Below, one piece after another: positions 42,925-52,745 of a DNA stretch of 64,000 bases. The position numbers and the translations under genes were made by a program. The stretch's first letter is position 1. Every line of letters starts with the position of its first letter. The notes beneath the pieces are model-generated. The model saw nothing but the letters and a program-made list of their open reading frames with translations, searched no databases and was not told the origin of the DNA. The stretch is from the NCBI GenBank assembly GCA_977006965.1, contig OZ345356.1:310001-374000 (forward strand), read 5' to 3'. Source of the DNA: Phymatolithon calcareum. Its lineage: Eukaryota; Rhodophyta; Florideophyceae; Hapalidiales.

Positions 42925-44412
42925 TTAATGATGGATCGTGCCGGTTCCAAGGTGAGACGTTTCGCTTGGTGCAGCGCCAGACTCGATTCCGAAATTCCCC
43001 CGCCGCGCAAGTTCATCAGCAGCCTCATTCTTCGCGACGCCGCAGTGACTCGGTATCCAAACACACTCTATCTGAATCTCGCGTGAAAATAACAGTTCCA
43101 TAAGGTTCCATAGATTCCGGACCATGTCACCAAACATCCGCGGTTGCCGGTTGAGCGCGTCTATGCAGCTACGGCTGTCAGTGAACCATCTGATAGTGCT
43201 GCCGCGGGAAAGTTGTAGCGTTAACGTTGCTCGAAAGGCCTGTACGGCGGAAAATGCCTCCGCGTCAAATGAAGAGCCGACATCCCCAACGGCCAGCGCT
43301 TCTTCCATAACAGTTTCTTCGCCGCGCAAAATCAGAATCCCAGCTCCGCCGACCTGGAATGCGATTGTACGATACATTTCGAGTGTGTCACTGTCTTCGT
43401 CGCACACGGTAACGCGTTGTTTCGAGGCGGTCGGGGTCGTGGAGTATGCATGCTCGTCTCCGTCGTCGTAGGCTAAGAGGATGTCCGGGGGCCTGCCGTG
43501 TCGAGATTCAAAACGTTTCGCTGCTCCGTGGTTCTGGTACTGAGAGGGACTGAATTTGCTCAGCGTCGCAGTATACCAACCTTCGTCCCATTTCACGGAG
43601 ACTCGTTCTCCATGATTCAGGTCGCAGACAAATTCATGCGGTACTTTTCCGGCACTTCCGTCCGACCATATTTCGATACCGGCTGGTTGTGCTGCCTTTC
43701 GCTCTAGAAGAAAAGCTTCTGTCGCGGTACGCTTCTCCTCTGGATCATCCTTCGCCGAGACAAGAGTCGTGAAGGTTGAAAACCTGTTACTTGAGCTGTC
43801 CTTCTGAATTGGTGGTTGGATCCCATTGCGGGGGAGGGCAAGGATCCCTTTCTCCGTCAGATGGTAGGTGCTTGAGTCCCTCCACGACCCTACGTTGCGT
43901 ATAGAGTTCAGCATATATGTCTGGCTTGTGCGAGCCACAGGAGTGTCCGGTAGAAGTCGAAGTGCTTTGTCCATGACAAGAGTAGCTTGCATCTCTCCAA
44001 TAGCTCGCAGCCTGCGCATCCCAGTCAGTGACCAGAGCTTGGCAATTGTCGTAGCTTTCAAACATCCGCTAGCCGCTCGAGCCGCTTCGTACCGAGCGAC
44101 TTCCACTTGCTTGATGTGGACGTCGAAGCCGTGTACAGCGAAATCTGATGCACCATATATCGCAGTTGGCTCGCAGTAGCTCTTACGGAAAGCTTCCATC
44201 GTTGATGATTCCGCGCCCCAAGATGTTCCGCCGAGCGCTCGGATGAGGCGGGTCTTGGACCGGAGTTTCTTGCTCACTTCCCGGCAATGCAATTTGAAGC
44301 TCAGTCGTTGGTCGAAATGAACTTCGAGGAACTTGTATGCCGCAACTGCGTCTATTGCTTCGCCATCGATATCGGTGAGCGTCCGCCTGCAGCAAATCCT
44401 AGCACCTTGCAT
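42925..44412 (-). pseudogene. LINE B post-RT region and RNase H split by a Tudor-like segment (495 codons)
   Basis: The uninterrupted frame covers the post-palm region (YKFLEVHFDQRLSFKLHCRE), then RNase H. The first catalytic Asp lies in IEIWSDGSAG (43651-43680). An extra segment follows with VSVKWDEGWYTATLSKFSP (about 43555-43608) and LLAYDDGDEHAYS (43445-43482). RNase H resumes with GGAGILILRG (43320-43350), DAEAFSAVQAF, WFTDSRSCID and IPSHCGVAKNEAADELA. The W..GWY.A....YDDGD pattern is that of Tudor/Agenet chromatin readers. The same insertion is in LINE A, so it is a family trait. A shift near 42975 leads into 42755-43064 (TLPTIPKDLPISERRAEAVL). Broken further by the pogo insertion at 42752. 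Confidence 0.8.
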
Positions 44413-45389
44413 TTCCGAGCGTTCACCTTGATTCGCAAGCGGCTGCGTAAACCGGAGAGTATCTCAGTAGCCTCATTAAGCTTTGAGATGTCGTCATCCC
44501 AAGTGCTGCCGGTGGCATGGAAGCTGGTGTCGTCTGCGAAACTAAATTGAACAAGGTCTTCAAGACGTACATCTAAGTCCAATATGCATAAGTTCCAAAG
44601 ATTTGGCGACAACGAGCTCCCTTGGAGTAGCCCGCATCCAAGCACACGCGACCGAACGCGGGTGTTGATGTGTAGACCCCGTGCTCAGCGATCCGTCAAG
44701 TACGAATGCATACAGCAGAGCAAATTTGGAGCGCAATTAAGGTTCGCCATTTTTACAAGCAACGCTGGAATCACGACACGTTCGTACGCAGCGCTGAAAT
44801 CCACGAACAGGGTTGCGCTTTCACGCCGACGGGAGAATACGTCTGCTGTACGGTGCGACATAGCGGCTATATGCTCGTGGGTGATGCGATGCCGTCTGAA
44901 TCCTGCTTTTGTTGATGGAATTTTCGATTCCACCCATTCCATTAAACGCAATCCAATGAGGCGCTCGGCAATACGGTTGACAATTGATGACAGTGAAATA
45001 GTACAAAGGGCATTTGGATCATTCGGTTTGGGTATGCCGATGAGCAACACCACTCTCCATGCAGTCGGTACAGTACCCTCGCGCCAGGTTCTGTTCACTA
45101 GGCCTAAGAGACAACCTTTACCCATTGGAGAAATGTGGCGAATGAATTCCACCTCTACTGCATCCGGACCAGTTGCAGTATGTATTGGCATTGCAATTAT
45201 TTCTGCAGTGAGTTTGCGAATAGAAAATTCCGAGTGGCTTGCCAATTCTTTCCTCGATTTTACTAAAGCATGCATATACTGCCATTGCCACTTCAAGTCT
45301 TGGGACTTGACGTTTTTGCAGTTTTTGGCGACGTAACCCTTTACCACTTCGTCGGCAATGCTTTGGTCAGATTTACGGCAATCCTTCAC
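44352..45389 (-). pseudogene. LINE B reverse transcriptase
   Basis: 44685-45389 gives ATGPDAVEVEFIRHISPMG, AWRVVLLIGIPKPNDPNALC, STKAGFRRHRITHEHI and ATLFVDFSAAYERVVIPALL. After a frame change, 44352-44645 gives LLQGSSLSPNLWNLCILD and the catalytic FADDTSFHATG. The order and spacing are those of a non-LTR RT. It differs clearly from the VPQGSPLSPCLYN type in LINEs E, J and K, so it represents a second lineage. Confidence 0.85.
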
Positions 45390-46490
45390 AATGGTTGCTC
45401 TCGCACGGCGTTTGCCCTCGATTGCAGCCAGAAGTTTCCATCACTTGCTGTCAGCCTTGACCGTTGAAGACAGGTCGCGCCAGCACTTCCGTTTAGCTGC
45501 AGCGATGACAATGTCCGTGTTAGCTCGTACTTCTGTAAGCACTGCGAGAGACTCCGGAGATCGATCGCGCTCATAAGCCTCAACCGCTTTCCTTCGCTCT
45601 TGGACAGCTGATGCGCATGCGTCGGTCCACCAGATTTTTCCACGAAGATTTCCACGCGGTACGGCATGCTTCGCTCCAGCCAAGATGACTTAACGAAGCG
45701 CAGGTTTTCCTCATCAATTGTGCTCTGGTTCTCAGGCCACTGAGCAAGATTTTCATCGACCTTAGAAGAAAACTGGTCCCAGTATGCGAGTTTTAAGGAC
45801 CACCGAGCACGACTAAAGCGCTTTCGAGCTTGATGCAAACGGTCAATAGTAACCAGGATGGGTCGGTGGTCACTGAACGTGGGTGGACGAGCTTCCCACT
45901 GAAATTCAATCATGTACGCTCCAGGGCATGCTGCAATGTCGAAGGATGAGGGGCCGCTGGGGGAGATGAGAGTTGGTGATCCATCATTGAGCACTATCCG
46001 TCCAGTGGATTCTAGGTACTCCTCCAAAGCTTTCGCTTTGCTCGGGTCATAATTTTCAATATCCCAAGAACCGTGACTGTTACAGTCTCCGAACAGTATC
46101 GAATCCTGACGCATCATATCTTTCTATTTAAAGCGGGAAACTGCAACTGGGGAAACGTAGAAGTGCGATACCGGAATAGATTTTCTAGATTTACCGAGAT
46201 GAACATCAAACTCGGCTACTTCCGCCTTTTCGCCTCGTTTCGTACCTCGGCATGTCATGGGGAGCCCAAGTCGTGCGTAAGTCATGACAGTACCACCTAA
46301 TAGCGTTCCATCATCTCTTTCAACGCAATTGACGAGTCCAAAGCCGGAAATACGTGGAGGGGAGTCCTTCGGTCGAAGCTACATCTCGGACAACAGCAAA
46401 ATGTCCGCCTTCGTGTCGTGCGCGAGTTTTACAAGTTGAGCAGCGCATCCTGCTTTGCGCACCGACGGACAGTAGAGTTGTAACAGTCGT
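45386..46490 (-). pseudogene. LINE B endonuclease region
   Basis: Frame pieces read LVKLAHDTKADILLLSEM, stop, ISGFGLVNCVERDDGTLLGG and VSHFYVSPVAVSRF, stop, then 45386-46117 with FGDCNSHGSWD and PPTFSDHRPILVTIDRL. This is the order of an AP-endonuclease fold (Glu, then Asp/Asn, then SDH). A shift near 45680 moves to IWWTDACASAVQERRKAVEA (45441-45683), the linker toward the RT. Two stops and one shift inactivate it. Confidence 0.8.
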
Positions 46491-46744
46491 AGCGGGCATG
46501 GGTTGGTCTCGACGTCGCCCGATCGGTGGAAGATGGGCCTTGACCAGTGTGTCCGTTTTCGAAAAACGGCAGAGAGGGCGGGTGTTTGCCCGATTGTGCA
46601 GGTATGAGATACCTATCCAAATTTGAACAAAGTTCTGGGTTGGATTCCATTTTGCCTCCCAGATGAATTGCACCTCGGAGTCCAGCCGCGCTAAGTGGAA
46701 GCGGAACCCGTGCGACCAGTTGCACTTCATATTTGAACGAAAGA

Positions 46745-46985
46745 AAGAAGAGAGAAAGGTTGATTTTTATTTAAAAGTTACCAACGCATCTACTGACGCC
46801 TTGGGCAACCTTTCGAGCGCCAAGAAAATTTGGCTTGATTCTGTCCCAGGAAGGGTTTCGTCGTGGTGTTCCGCAGTTCGGTGGTCTACAAAGACCCTCC
46901 TCTGGTCCCCTAAGGGGCCCCGAGAGGGAAAAAGAATCCACGTTCCTGTCTCACGCGGGGGTCAGAATTGCAGGGAATGCTTACA
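46745..46985 (-). repeat. SINE-like family S copy, minus strand
   Basis: On the minus strand it starts CCGCGTGAGACAGGAACGTG, has CCCTCTCGGGGCCCCTTAGG and ACCAGAG, and ends GATGCGTTGGTAACTTTTAA then ATAAAAATC. This matches copies at 52408-52612, 57775-57990 and 62920-63745. Confidence 0.6.
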
Positions 46986-47177
46986 CTGCTTTGTTGGGAT
47001 GAGGGATGTCTGTAGTCTGGAGCATGGCCAGGAGCTCGATAAGATTGAATAAGCGACAATCAGAATCATTTATTCTTGCGCTCTATCTTCCGATACATAT
47101 ACGTTCTCGCAAGAACAACGATTTCAATAAGGTGTTAGCGTTCTTCACAGAAATCGGAAAGTTAAACCGCAAAAAGT

Positions 47178-47432
47178 TTAAAGGGACGGGGAGGACATGG
47201 CGCCGGAAAGAGCAGCACCGACGGTGGCGGCACCGATAACGGAACCCGGACCGTCGATGGCGGAAGAGGCAACACCGGAGGATGCATCGGCGGCAGCACC
47301 GGTGGTGATGTTGCCAGAGCCGGAGGCCATGGCGCCTTCAAGGGAGGAGATGTCGAAGGCTGCACGGGAGACCGGGGAGGACATGGCGGCGGCAACGAGG
47401 GCAAAGAAAGCGAAGACGGTGGCGAACTTCAT
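47178..47432 (-). CDS. Small secreted protein, Ala/Ser/Gly-rich (84 aa)
   Basis: The ATG at 47432 gives a textbook signal peptide: MKFATVFAFFALVAAAMSSP, with likely cleavage after the small residues near 17-24. The mature part is about 60 residues, rich in Ala, Ser and Gly (SSLEGAMASGSGNITTGAA), with no Cys and one N-glycosylation sequon (NIT). An upstream ATG in frame (47543) would hide the signal peptide and is rejected. A TATA box lies about 100 bp upstream. It could be a cell-wall, surface or exported peptide; the family is not recognised. The frame is intact. Confidence 0.65.
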   Translation of the reverse strand: MKFATVFAFFALVAAAMSSPVSRAAFDISSLEGAMASGSGNITTGAAADASSGVASSAIDGPGSVIGAATVGAALSGAMSSPSL

Positions 47433-47530
47433 TTTGAGATGGAGGGTGAGTGAAAGAAACGAGTTCCTGTTTTCGGTGATATGCTGTTGGTTGCTTGGTA
47501 GCAAGATTTCTAGAGGGAAATCGCATGCGG

Positions 47531-47538
47531 GTTTTATA
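47531..47538 (-). promoter_or_regulatory. TATA box of the small secreted-protein gene
   Basis: The minus strand reads CATATAAAACCC; TATAAAAC is 99 bp upstream of the ATG at 47432, leaving room for a 5' UTR of about 70 nt that is C/A-rich near the start (CCCTCCATCTCAAAATG). Confidence 0.55.
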
Positions 47539-47764
47539 TGCACGAGTGCGCAGGTAAACGTGCTGGCCAGGCTTTGACGGAACGGAATGTATTTTGGAAG
47601 ACCATCCGATCTGTTTCTTTTTTAATTTCGACAGGATGAATTCAAGTATGGAACTGATGGACAATTCAATGTCTTTATGCGGCCCGCGGACGACCAAATG
47701 CGGCCTTTATGGAACAATGAACAAGAGTATGACCATCTTTCGTTCTCCGAATTAGACTTTACTT

Positions 47765-48816
47765 CTTGTCCCCAGAAACGAGGGAAACAAGTGATGTCCG
47801 CCCTGTATTAATTGTAAGCTGGACCGCTGCTATGTTTCATATATGCTGCGCCTATGGACACCAAAAAAGTTATCATAGCATCATCAGTTTAGTGAATTTC
47901 TATTGGTGCATCTACGACGAACTGACGCCGAAGAGGGGAAACAAATCCCGTGTCTCCCCCATTCCGGGGAAACAAATTTTCATTACTGTTTTGTTGAAGT
48001 TTTTATGCACTTTTCCGGGGGAGAACAAATGTATGAAAGTTTCGTTTCGGTTGCCCGCTTTCGCAAGCTTACAACACAAAAACGGGACGTTTCAGGGGAC
48101 AAGCAGTATGTGGACCACTTTTTTGTGACACAAATGATGTGCGTGAGGCTCGGTGTGGGTCCTCGGGGACACAATTGCCCCTCGGGCTTCGCCCTCGGGT
48201 CTAATTGTGCCTCCTCACACCTCTCCTCCCTTACATCATTTGTTTCCCTCAAAAGTGGTCCACATCCCGTACTTGTCCCCAGAAACGAGGGAAACAAGTG
48301 ATGTCCGCCCTGCATCAATTGTAAGTTGGACCGCTGCTATGTTTCATATATGCTGCACTAATGGACACCAAAAAAGGTATCATAGCATCATCAGTTTAGT
48401 GGATTTCTATTGGTGCATCTACGACGAACTGACGCCGAAGAGGGGAAACAAATCCCGTGTTTCCCCCATTCCGGGGAAACAAATCCCATGTTTCCCCCAT
48501 TCTGGGGAAACAAATTTTCATTTCTGTTTTGTTGAAGTTTTTATGGACTTTTCCGGGGGAGAACAAATGTATGAAAGTTTCGTTTCGGTTGCCCGCTTTC
48601 GCAAGCTTACAACACAAAAACGGGACGTTTCAGGGGACAAGCAGTATGTGGACCACTTTTTTGTGACACAAATGATGTGTGTGAGGCTCGGTGTGGGTCC
48701 TCGGGGACACAATTGCCCCTCGGGCTTCGCCCTCGGGGCTAATTGTGCCCCCTCGGGCCTCACACCTCTCCTCCCTTACATCATTTGTTTCCCTCAAAAG
48801 TGGTCCACATCCCGTA
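47765..48816. repeat. Tandem duplication of a roughly 507-bp palindrome-bearing unit
   Basis: Unit 1 is 47765-48271 and unit 2 is 48272-48816, both starting CTTGTCCCCAGAAACGAGGG. Unit 2 has an extra roughly 36-bp copy of a GGGGAAACAAATCCC motif. Each unit ends in a long inverted repeat. The outer arms are GTATGTGGACCACTTTT and AAAAGTGGTCCACATCCCGT. The inner stem is ACACAATTGCCCCTCGGGC, then TTC, then its near-complement, with centres at about 48190 and 48729. Open plus-strand frames cross both units but look incidental. Confidence 0.85.
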
Positions 48817-48862
48817 CATGTCGATATGTTGCCGTGTGTTTTAAAGGTGTATGACTTCCAAA

Positions 48863-50839
48863 CTAGTGTCTATGTGACGGGAAATTTCCCTCAATTGAGG
48901 GGCACTTTTTCCTCAATTGAGGGAATGAGAATCAATTGTTTTTTGCCAACGAAAGCTACTCATTATTAGGCTCATCAGACGCATCAAGCTCATGGATGTG
49001 TTCAGCATGCTTAGCAAAACAGTTTCTACCTGCTGAAATGCCACATATGTCGATTGCGGCGCCATCAAGTCTACTACTTGATGAGAATACGAGGGTTATT
49101 TCCTTGACTTGTCAGACTCTGCAGTTGTTTTGAACAGCTAAAGTAGTCATCGTGCCACTTGTGGCTTACTTTTCCATTTTCGGAGGAGATAAGTGGGTTT
49201 CAACACCGTCCTTGGAGCAAATATACCTTTTGGAGTACTGAACATCGATGATTATTGATCGAGGCAGAGTGAATCCCGGAGGACAAGGCGCTTTGTACCA
49301 GAGTATGGGGCCACAAGACGGTGCAGTACAACTGCGCTATGGGCAGTTTCACCTTCTAAAGCGTTTTGCTTCTAGCCCTCTGTCGAGGTCCCCAGATCAA
49401 GATGCAGCATTCTCTTACGTCTTCCTTAGTCTGAATTCTGTAACTCGCAACCTTTCTCCGGTTTACGGTGGATGGCGATGTACTGCAGGAGGACATTTTC
49501 AATTCATGGACTCCGTTGACATACCAAAGAGATATGAACTTGGCAAAGCAGAACCAGGTCTAATAGAGACACAGTGGGTTTTTGTGATCACTAATAGCAT
49601 CGATAAAATCCTGAAAGAGCGCCAACCGGAACTCAACGGACGACATAGTGACTTGTTCACTTGGTTGCACGGTGAATGTGAGCAACCGGAGGTACTCGAA
49701 GAACCTGACTCTGGTCATGCCACAGTTTGAAAATGACGGAGCGAGGATATACTTGTTCCCCATGGTAGACTTCCATAAATCTCTTCGCGTCCAACTCCTG
49801 AGGACGAGTATTCCGAAAATCTTAGACTTCGTTCTTCCTATTCGTTTCAGCTTAGTGGATGCCTAAGCAATAATTGTTCGCAAGTATACTCGGCGAAACA
49901 TCGTCATGAAGGAATCGTACGGTGTGTGGAACCCGATGCCACCGTTCTCGGATATAGCATCTCTGTTTATAGTGCGAAATTTCCAGAACTGACGGGCATT
50001 GCTTGCCCCAATTGGACACAGAACTTGGCGCTCGAAGCATGGCACTCCATGAGCAAAAATACTCTGCTCACTGTCTGGCGCAATGACATCAAGCTCCTCT
50101 TGCGATTGTTGGTCCCAAGAACCATGCAGGGTGTAGGCGAGGGAACTCAAAAGAGGGCGCTTAGAGCTCCTGTAGATTTTTGTTGCCTTCTGTCTAGAGT
50201 GTGGTTGATAATGAACTCAAAACTCAGCGTTTGGCTAAGAAGATTTTCGACCGCGATTACTGTAAGCCAGCGTTCGAGGTACAGAATATTGCCTGCTGGA
50301 GCTCGATACAGGCATTCGAGAGGAACAAGCGCTTTTGTCAGCCTTCCCTGGCTTGACTTTAACAATCTTGATAGTCTTAATCTTAGTCTTTTCGCTTGGT
50401 TTCTGAACAAGGACCCATTTCACGCGAAGTGACGTGCTCGAGCGACCCTTGATTTCATCAACGTGCACCTCTTGAACCGTGCCGTTCACCTTTTTTGAAC
50501 TAGAAAACGCTCCGTATAGTCGACAGCACTGTGCAGGGCTTGTCACTTATGTTGCTTTGGTGCGTGCGGCTGCCCCGACCACTCGGCGCGGGTATTTTTC
50601 CCGAGGCATGGCAGATGTGTTTTTTCTGGGTGACCAGCAGATTTTCGTTCCTACCGGCGAACGGCGGGGTTTTAAGGTAGTAAAAGGGGTATTCCCCACC
50701 AAGAACAAAAGGTCGCCTTTCCGAATCTGGCGCTCAAAATCAGTTCCGCATTTTTTTCATAAACGTTTTCGAGCTTTTAAATCCACCCTCAATTAAGGGA
50801 AATTCCCTCAATTGAGGGTGTTCGTCACATAGACACTAG
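48863..50839. mobile_element. Element P: inverted-terminus DNA transposon with decayed transposase
   Basis: CTAGTGTCTATGTGACG at 48863-48879 is repeated exactly in reverse at 50823-50839. If TA is the target duplication, the element is 48866-50836. Just inside each end lie palindromes of the CCCTCAATTGAGGG type, two per end (48887-48902 and 48911-48925; 50785-50798 variant and 50803-50818), possible transposase-binding sites. The minus strand holds a broken transposase. Confidence 0.7.
49000..50609 (-). pseudogene. Decayed piggyBac-like (DDE_Tnp_1_7 type) transposase
   Basis: The minus strand starts MPREKYPRRVVGAAARTKAT (50609) and then hits a stop. A frame at 50235-50546 reads TVQEVHVDEIKGRSSTSLRV and KIKTIKIVKVKPGK (chromo/Tudor-like N-terminal module). 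49863-50150 reads ENGGIGFHTPYDSFMTMFRR. 49560-49763 reads NKYILAPSFSNCGMTRVRFF, EYLRLLTF and FQDFIDAISDH. Further frames give YIAIHRKPEKGCELQN and VVLHRLVAPYSGTKRLVL. The R.RF.EYLR.L.F block and GCE.QN...LV.P are reminiscent of PGBD-like proteins. At least five frame breaks. The family assignment is by memory of motif style. Confidence 0.5.
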
Positions 50840-50957
50840 AGGATACAAGGCACCTTGCCTTTTGGTAGTTTTTGCTTTCTGTTGAGCGTAACCTTACTCC
50901 GTATGGTTCAGAATTATTTCAATCGCCAAAGCGGCTTTCCTTGCTTACTCGCTTCGC

Positions 50958-51511
50958 ATTAACATTTCGTGTATTCCTGAAAAAGGAAGGAGAGAGCCTG
51001 GAGTCGAAGAGAAAGAGGAAAATTCCGTACGACAAGACAAGAGAACTCCCCGCAATACTCAAATTTCCACAACTGAAACACAGGCAACTGGCGGTTCAGT
51101 ACGCCTTTGGAAGATTTCCCCAAGTGTCTACCACACTGATGGCAGATAGATTCGGAAACAAAGTCAGACAGCACATGGAGACCCTGGATCGCAACTTGTC
51201 GGTCTATGAACTCAAGGAAGACGACAGAGAGGCAACTGAGAAGGCATTAGATGACCTTTTGCTCTTCAGCAAAAGCATCATCGAGAGTATGCAGCATGAA
51301 GAAGACCTGTACTGAAAGAAGAAGCGGCGCCTCGAAACTGTTACGAAGAGCAATCAAAACAACCGAACACGTGCTAGGGTCCCAGATAGAATGCCAGACA
51401 TAAGAGTAGAGCCGCCCTAGCGAGGGCAGCACCTGAGGAAGCCCTGTCCGTATATTCGTATGACTGCGGGGCTTTAAAAAAAAATGCAATAAAAAAAATT
51501 AACATTTCGTG
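50958..51511 (+). mobile_element. LINE Q: 5'-truncated LINE with 14-bp TSD
   Basis: ATTAACATTTCGTG at 50958-50971 and 51498-51511 brackets 50972-51497. The frame ending at 51315 encodes the C-terminal domain (LAVQYAFGRFPQVSTTLMAD, VRQHMETLDRNLSVYELKED, KALDDLLLFSKSIIESMQ). The 3' end is GGGGCTTTAAAAAAAAATGC then AATAAAAAAAA. Confidence 0.85.
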
Positions 51512-52407
51512 ATTCAAATTGGTCCCACACTGTAGTGCCAGGCTCCAAAGAACCCGACGCCACATGGGAGAGAAAAGCCCAAGAGAGGAGAGAGAAGAAA
51601 AGAGCGGGAGAGGCAAGACAAAAGAGGAGGAAAGAAAGACAAGCCAGCAAAACCTCCAGGACAAGCAGACAGATTAAGCGTGTAGACGTCGGCGTCGTCC
51701 TCCGGCGGCGACCTTGGCTTGGTCGTCGACCTTGAGACAGGCGCGCCGGAAGTGGACAGGGGCCTTGAGCGCGAATGTCACCGAACTGGCTTGTGCGGCG
51801 AAACGGTTGCGGTCAAGAAGGGTTGGGAAGTCCCCGACTCCGTGTGGTCGAAGGGCCGTGCAGGCGACGTTGAGCGTGCTACGAGCCGAGCATTCGAGCC
51901 GAAATCCAGAACTCCCCACCTTCCTTTACTCAGAGGAAGGAACTAACTAGCTTATATACTACAACCTACGCAAAAGACAGCGATGCAGCGCATAGACACA
52001 CGAGAGACACGTGCAAGTATGGCCCAACAGATCACCTACCACGAGCAGCATAACTATCGCGATCCAAGTTGTGCGGCGTACAGTCGCGAGAGGAAAAAGA
52101 GACCGCCTTGGGACAGCTCATAACAGCGGGCGCTACACACACCTTTTTGTAAGACGCTCCAGCTCTTCCTCGGGTTTCGTGGACATCTCCCCATGAATCA
52201 TGGCGCGCATAGTTTTCCATGATAGCTCCGTTTTAGCTTAGTGCTTCGTGTATCTTTGTCATCCCCGAGTAGATTCTTTTAGAGTATCGTTCCTCTATTT
52301 TATCTCCTTCTTTCCGGAGAGATCTCGTCGCTTCACTATCACCTGCACTTTTGGGACTCCTTCATTATTATCAGTTCATCCTCAAGATATTCTTCTCCTT
52401 TCAATTC
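51512..52407. other. Unresolved, with a GC-rich stretch
   Basis: 51535-51670 is purine-rich (AGAGGAGAGAGAAG). 51690-51950 is GC-rich and open on both strands (plus MVVDLETGAPEVDRGLEREC from 51719; minus frame without an ATG). It could be an exon or a gene remnant, but no family is recognisable. The rest holds nothing identifiable. Confidence 0.3.
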
Positions 52408-52612
52408 AATAAACTGACTCCGCGTGACACAGTACAGTGGTGCATTTTTTTTTCCCTCTAGGCCCGCTTAAGGTCCAGAGGTAGGTTGTGTTACCCTTCC
52501 ATACTGAGTCGCAACCTCTAGCCGCATATCATTCAAGACACAAGTCTGGAAAATTGCAAAGTTGCCCCAAACGTCTGCTAATGCCTTGGTAACTTTTATA
52601 TAAAAATCTCCA
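52408..52612 (+). repeat. SINE-like family S copy, most complete
   Basis: Starts CTGACTCCGCGTGACACAGT and has CTAGGCCCGCTTAAGGTCCA and CAGAGGTAGG. It ends GCCTTGGTAACTTTTATATA then AAAATCTCC. About 200 bp, no ORF. The end motif mimics the 3' ends of LINEs J and K. I did not find convincing pol III box A/B sequences by eye. Confidence 0.65.
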
Positions 52613-52745
52613 TTTCTTCTTCTCCTTAATTCGAATTTCTCTTCCTGTAAGGGCCCGAGCGAGCCTTTTGCAATCGCATTTAGTCTCTTGGACCACCCAT
52701 CCCTGTGTTTGTAGGTTCCATATCTTACGCTTGGGGTGCAATTTG
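52613..52745 (-). mobile_element. Short LINE C-terminal fragment, minus strand, tail to tail with family S
   Basis: The minus strand encodes KCDCKRLARALTGREIRIKE, the conserved LINE terminus, ending in a GAAGAAG run against the S 3' end. A similar tail-to-tail join occurs near 62795 and 63760. Confidence 0.55.

Larger units (their letters stand above)
41717..46740 (-). mobile_element. LINE B: long RNase H LINE, minus strand, interrupted by a pogo derivative
   Basis: 5' to 3' on the minus strand: leader, AP endonuclease (46490-45700), RT (45389-44350), RNase H with embedded Tudor-like segment (44412-42925), CCHC knuckle (41930s) and a 3' end TGCATTAAAGAAAGAAAG. Coding frames carry a few stops and shifts. 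It is the most complete RNase H LINE in the window. The ends lack a clear TSD. Confidence 0.85.

Noticed and set aside
42474-43064. Single 196-codon minus ORF as one protein
   Set aside because: It is an artificial fusion of the LINE B RNase H linker with the N-terminus of the inserted pogo derivative.
47433-47543. Upstream ATG for the small secreted protein
   Set aside because: It would bury the signal peptide 37 residues from the N-terminus and leave almost no 5' leader after the TATA box.
47766-48854. Two long plus-strand ORFs across the tandem unit
   Set aside because: The frames cross palindromes and repeat with the unit; both strands are open in places, as expected for structured repeats. 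One begins with a non-ATG codon.
49248-50432. Plus-strand ORFs of 160 and 168 codons inside element P
   Set aside because: The minus strand carries transposase-like motifs in the same interval, so the plus frames are antisense shadows.
51674-51919. GC-rich minus-strand ORF as a ribosomal or nuclear protein
   Set aside because: No ATG start, no motif, and the plus strand is equally open; evidence is insufficient.
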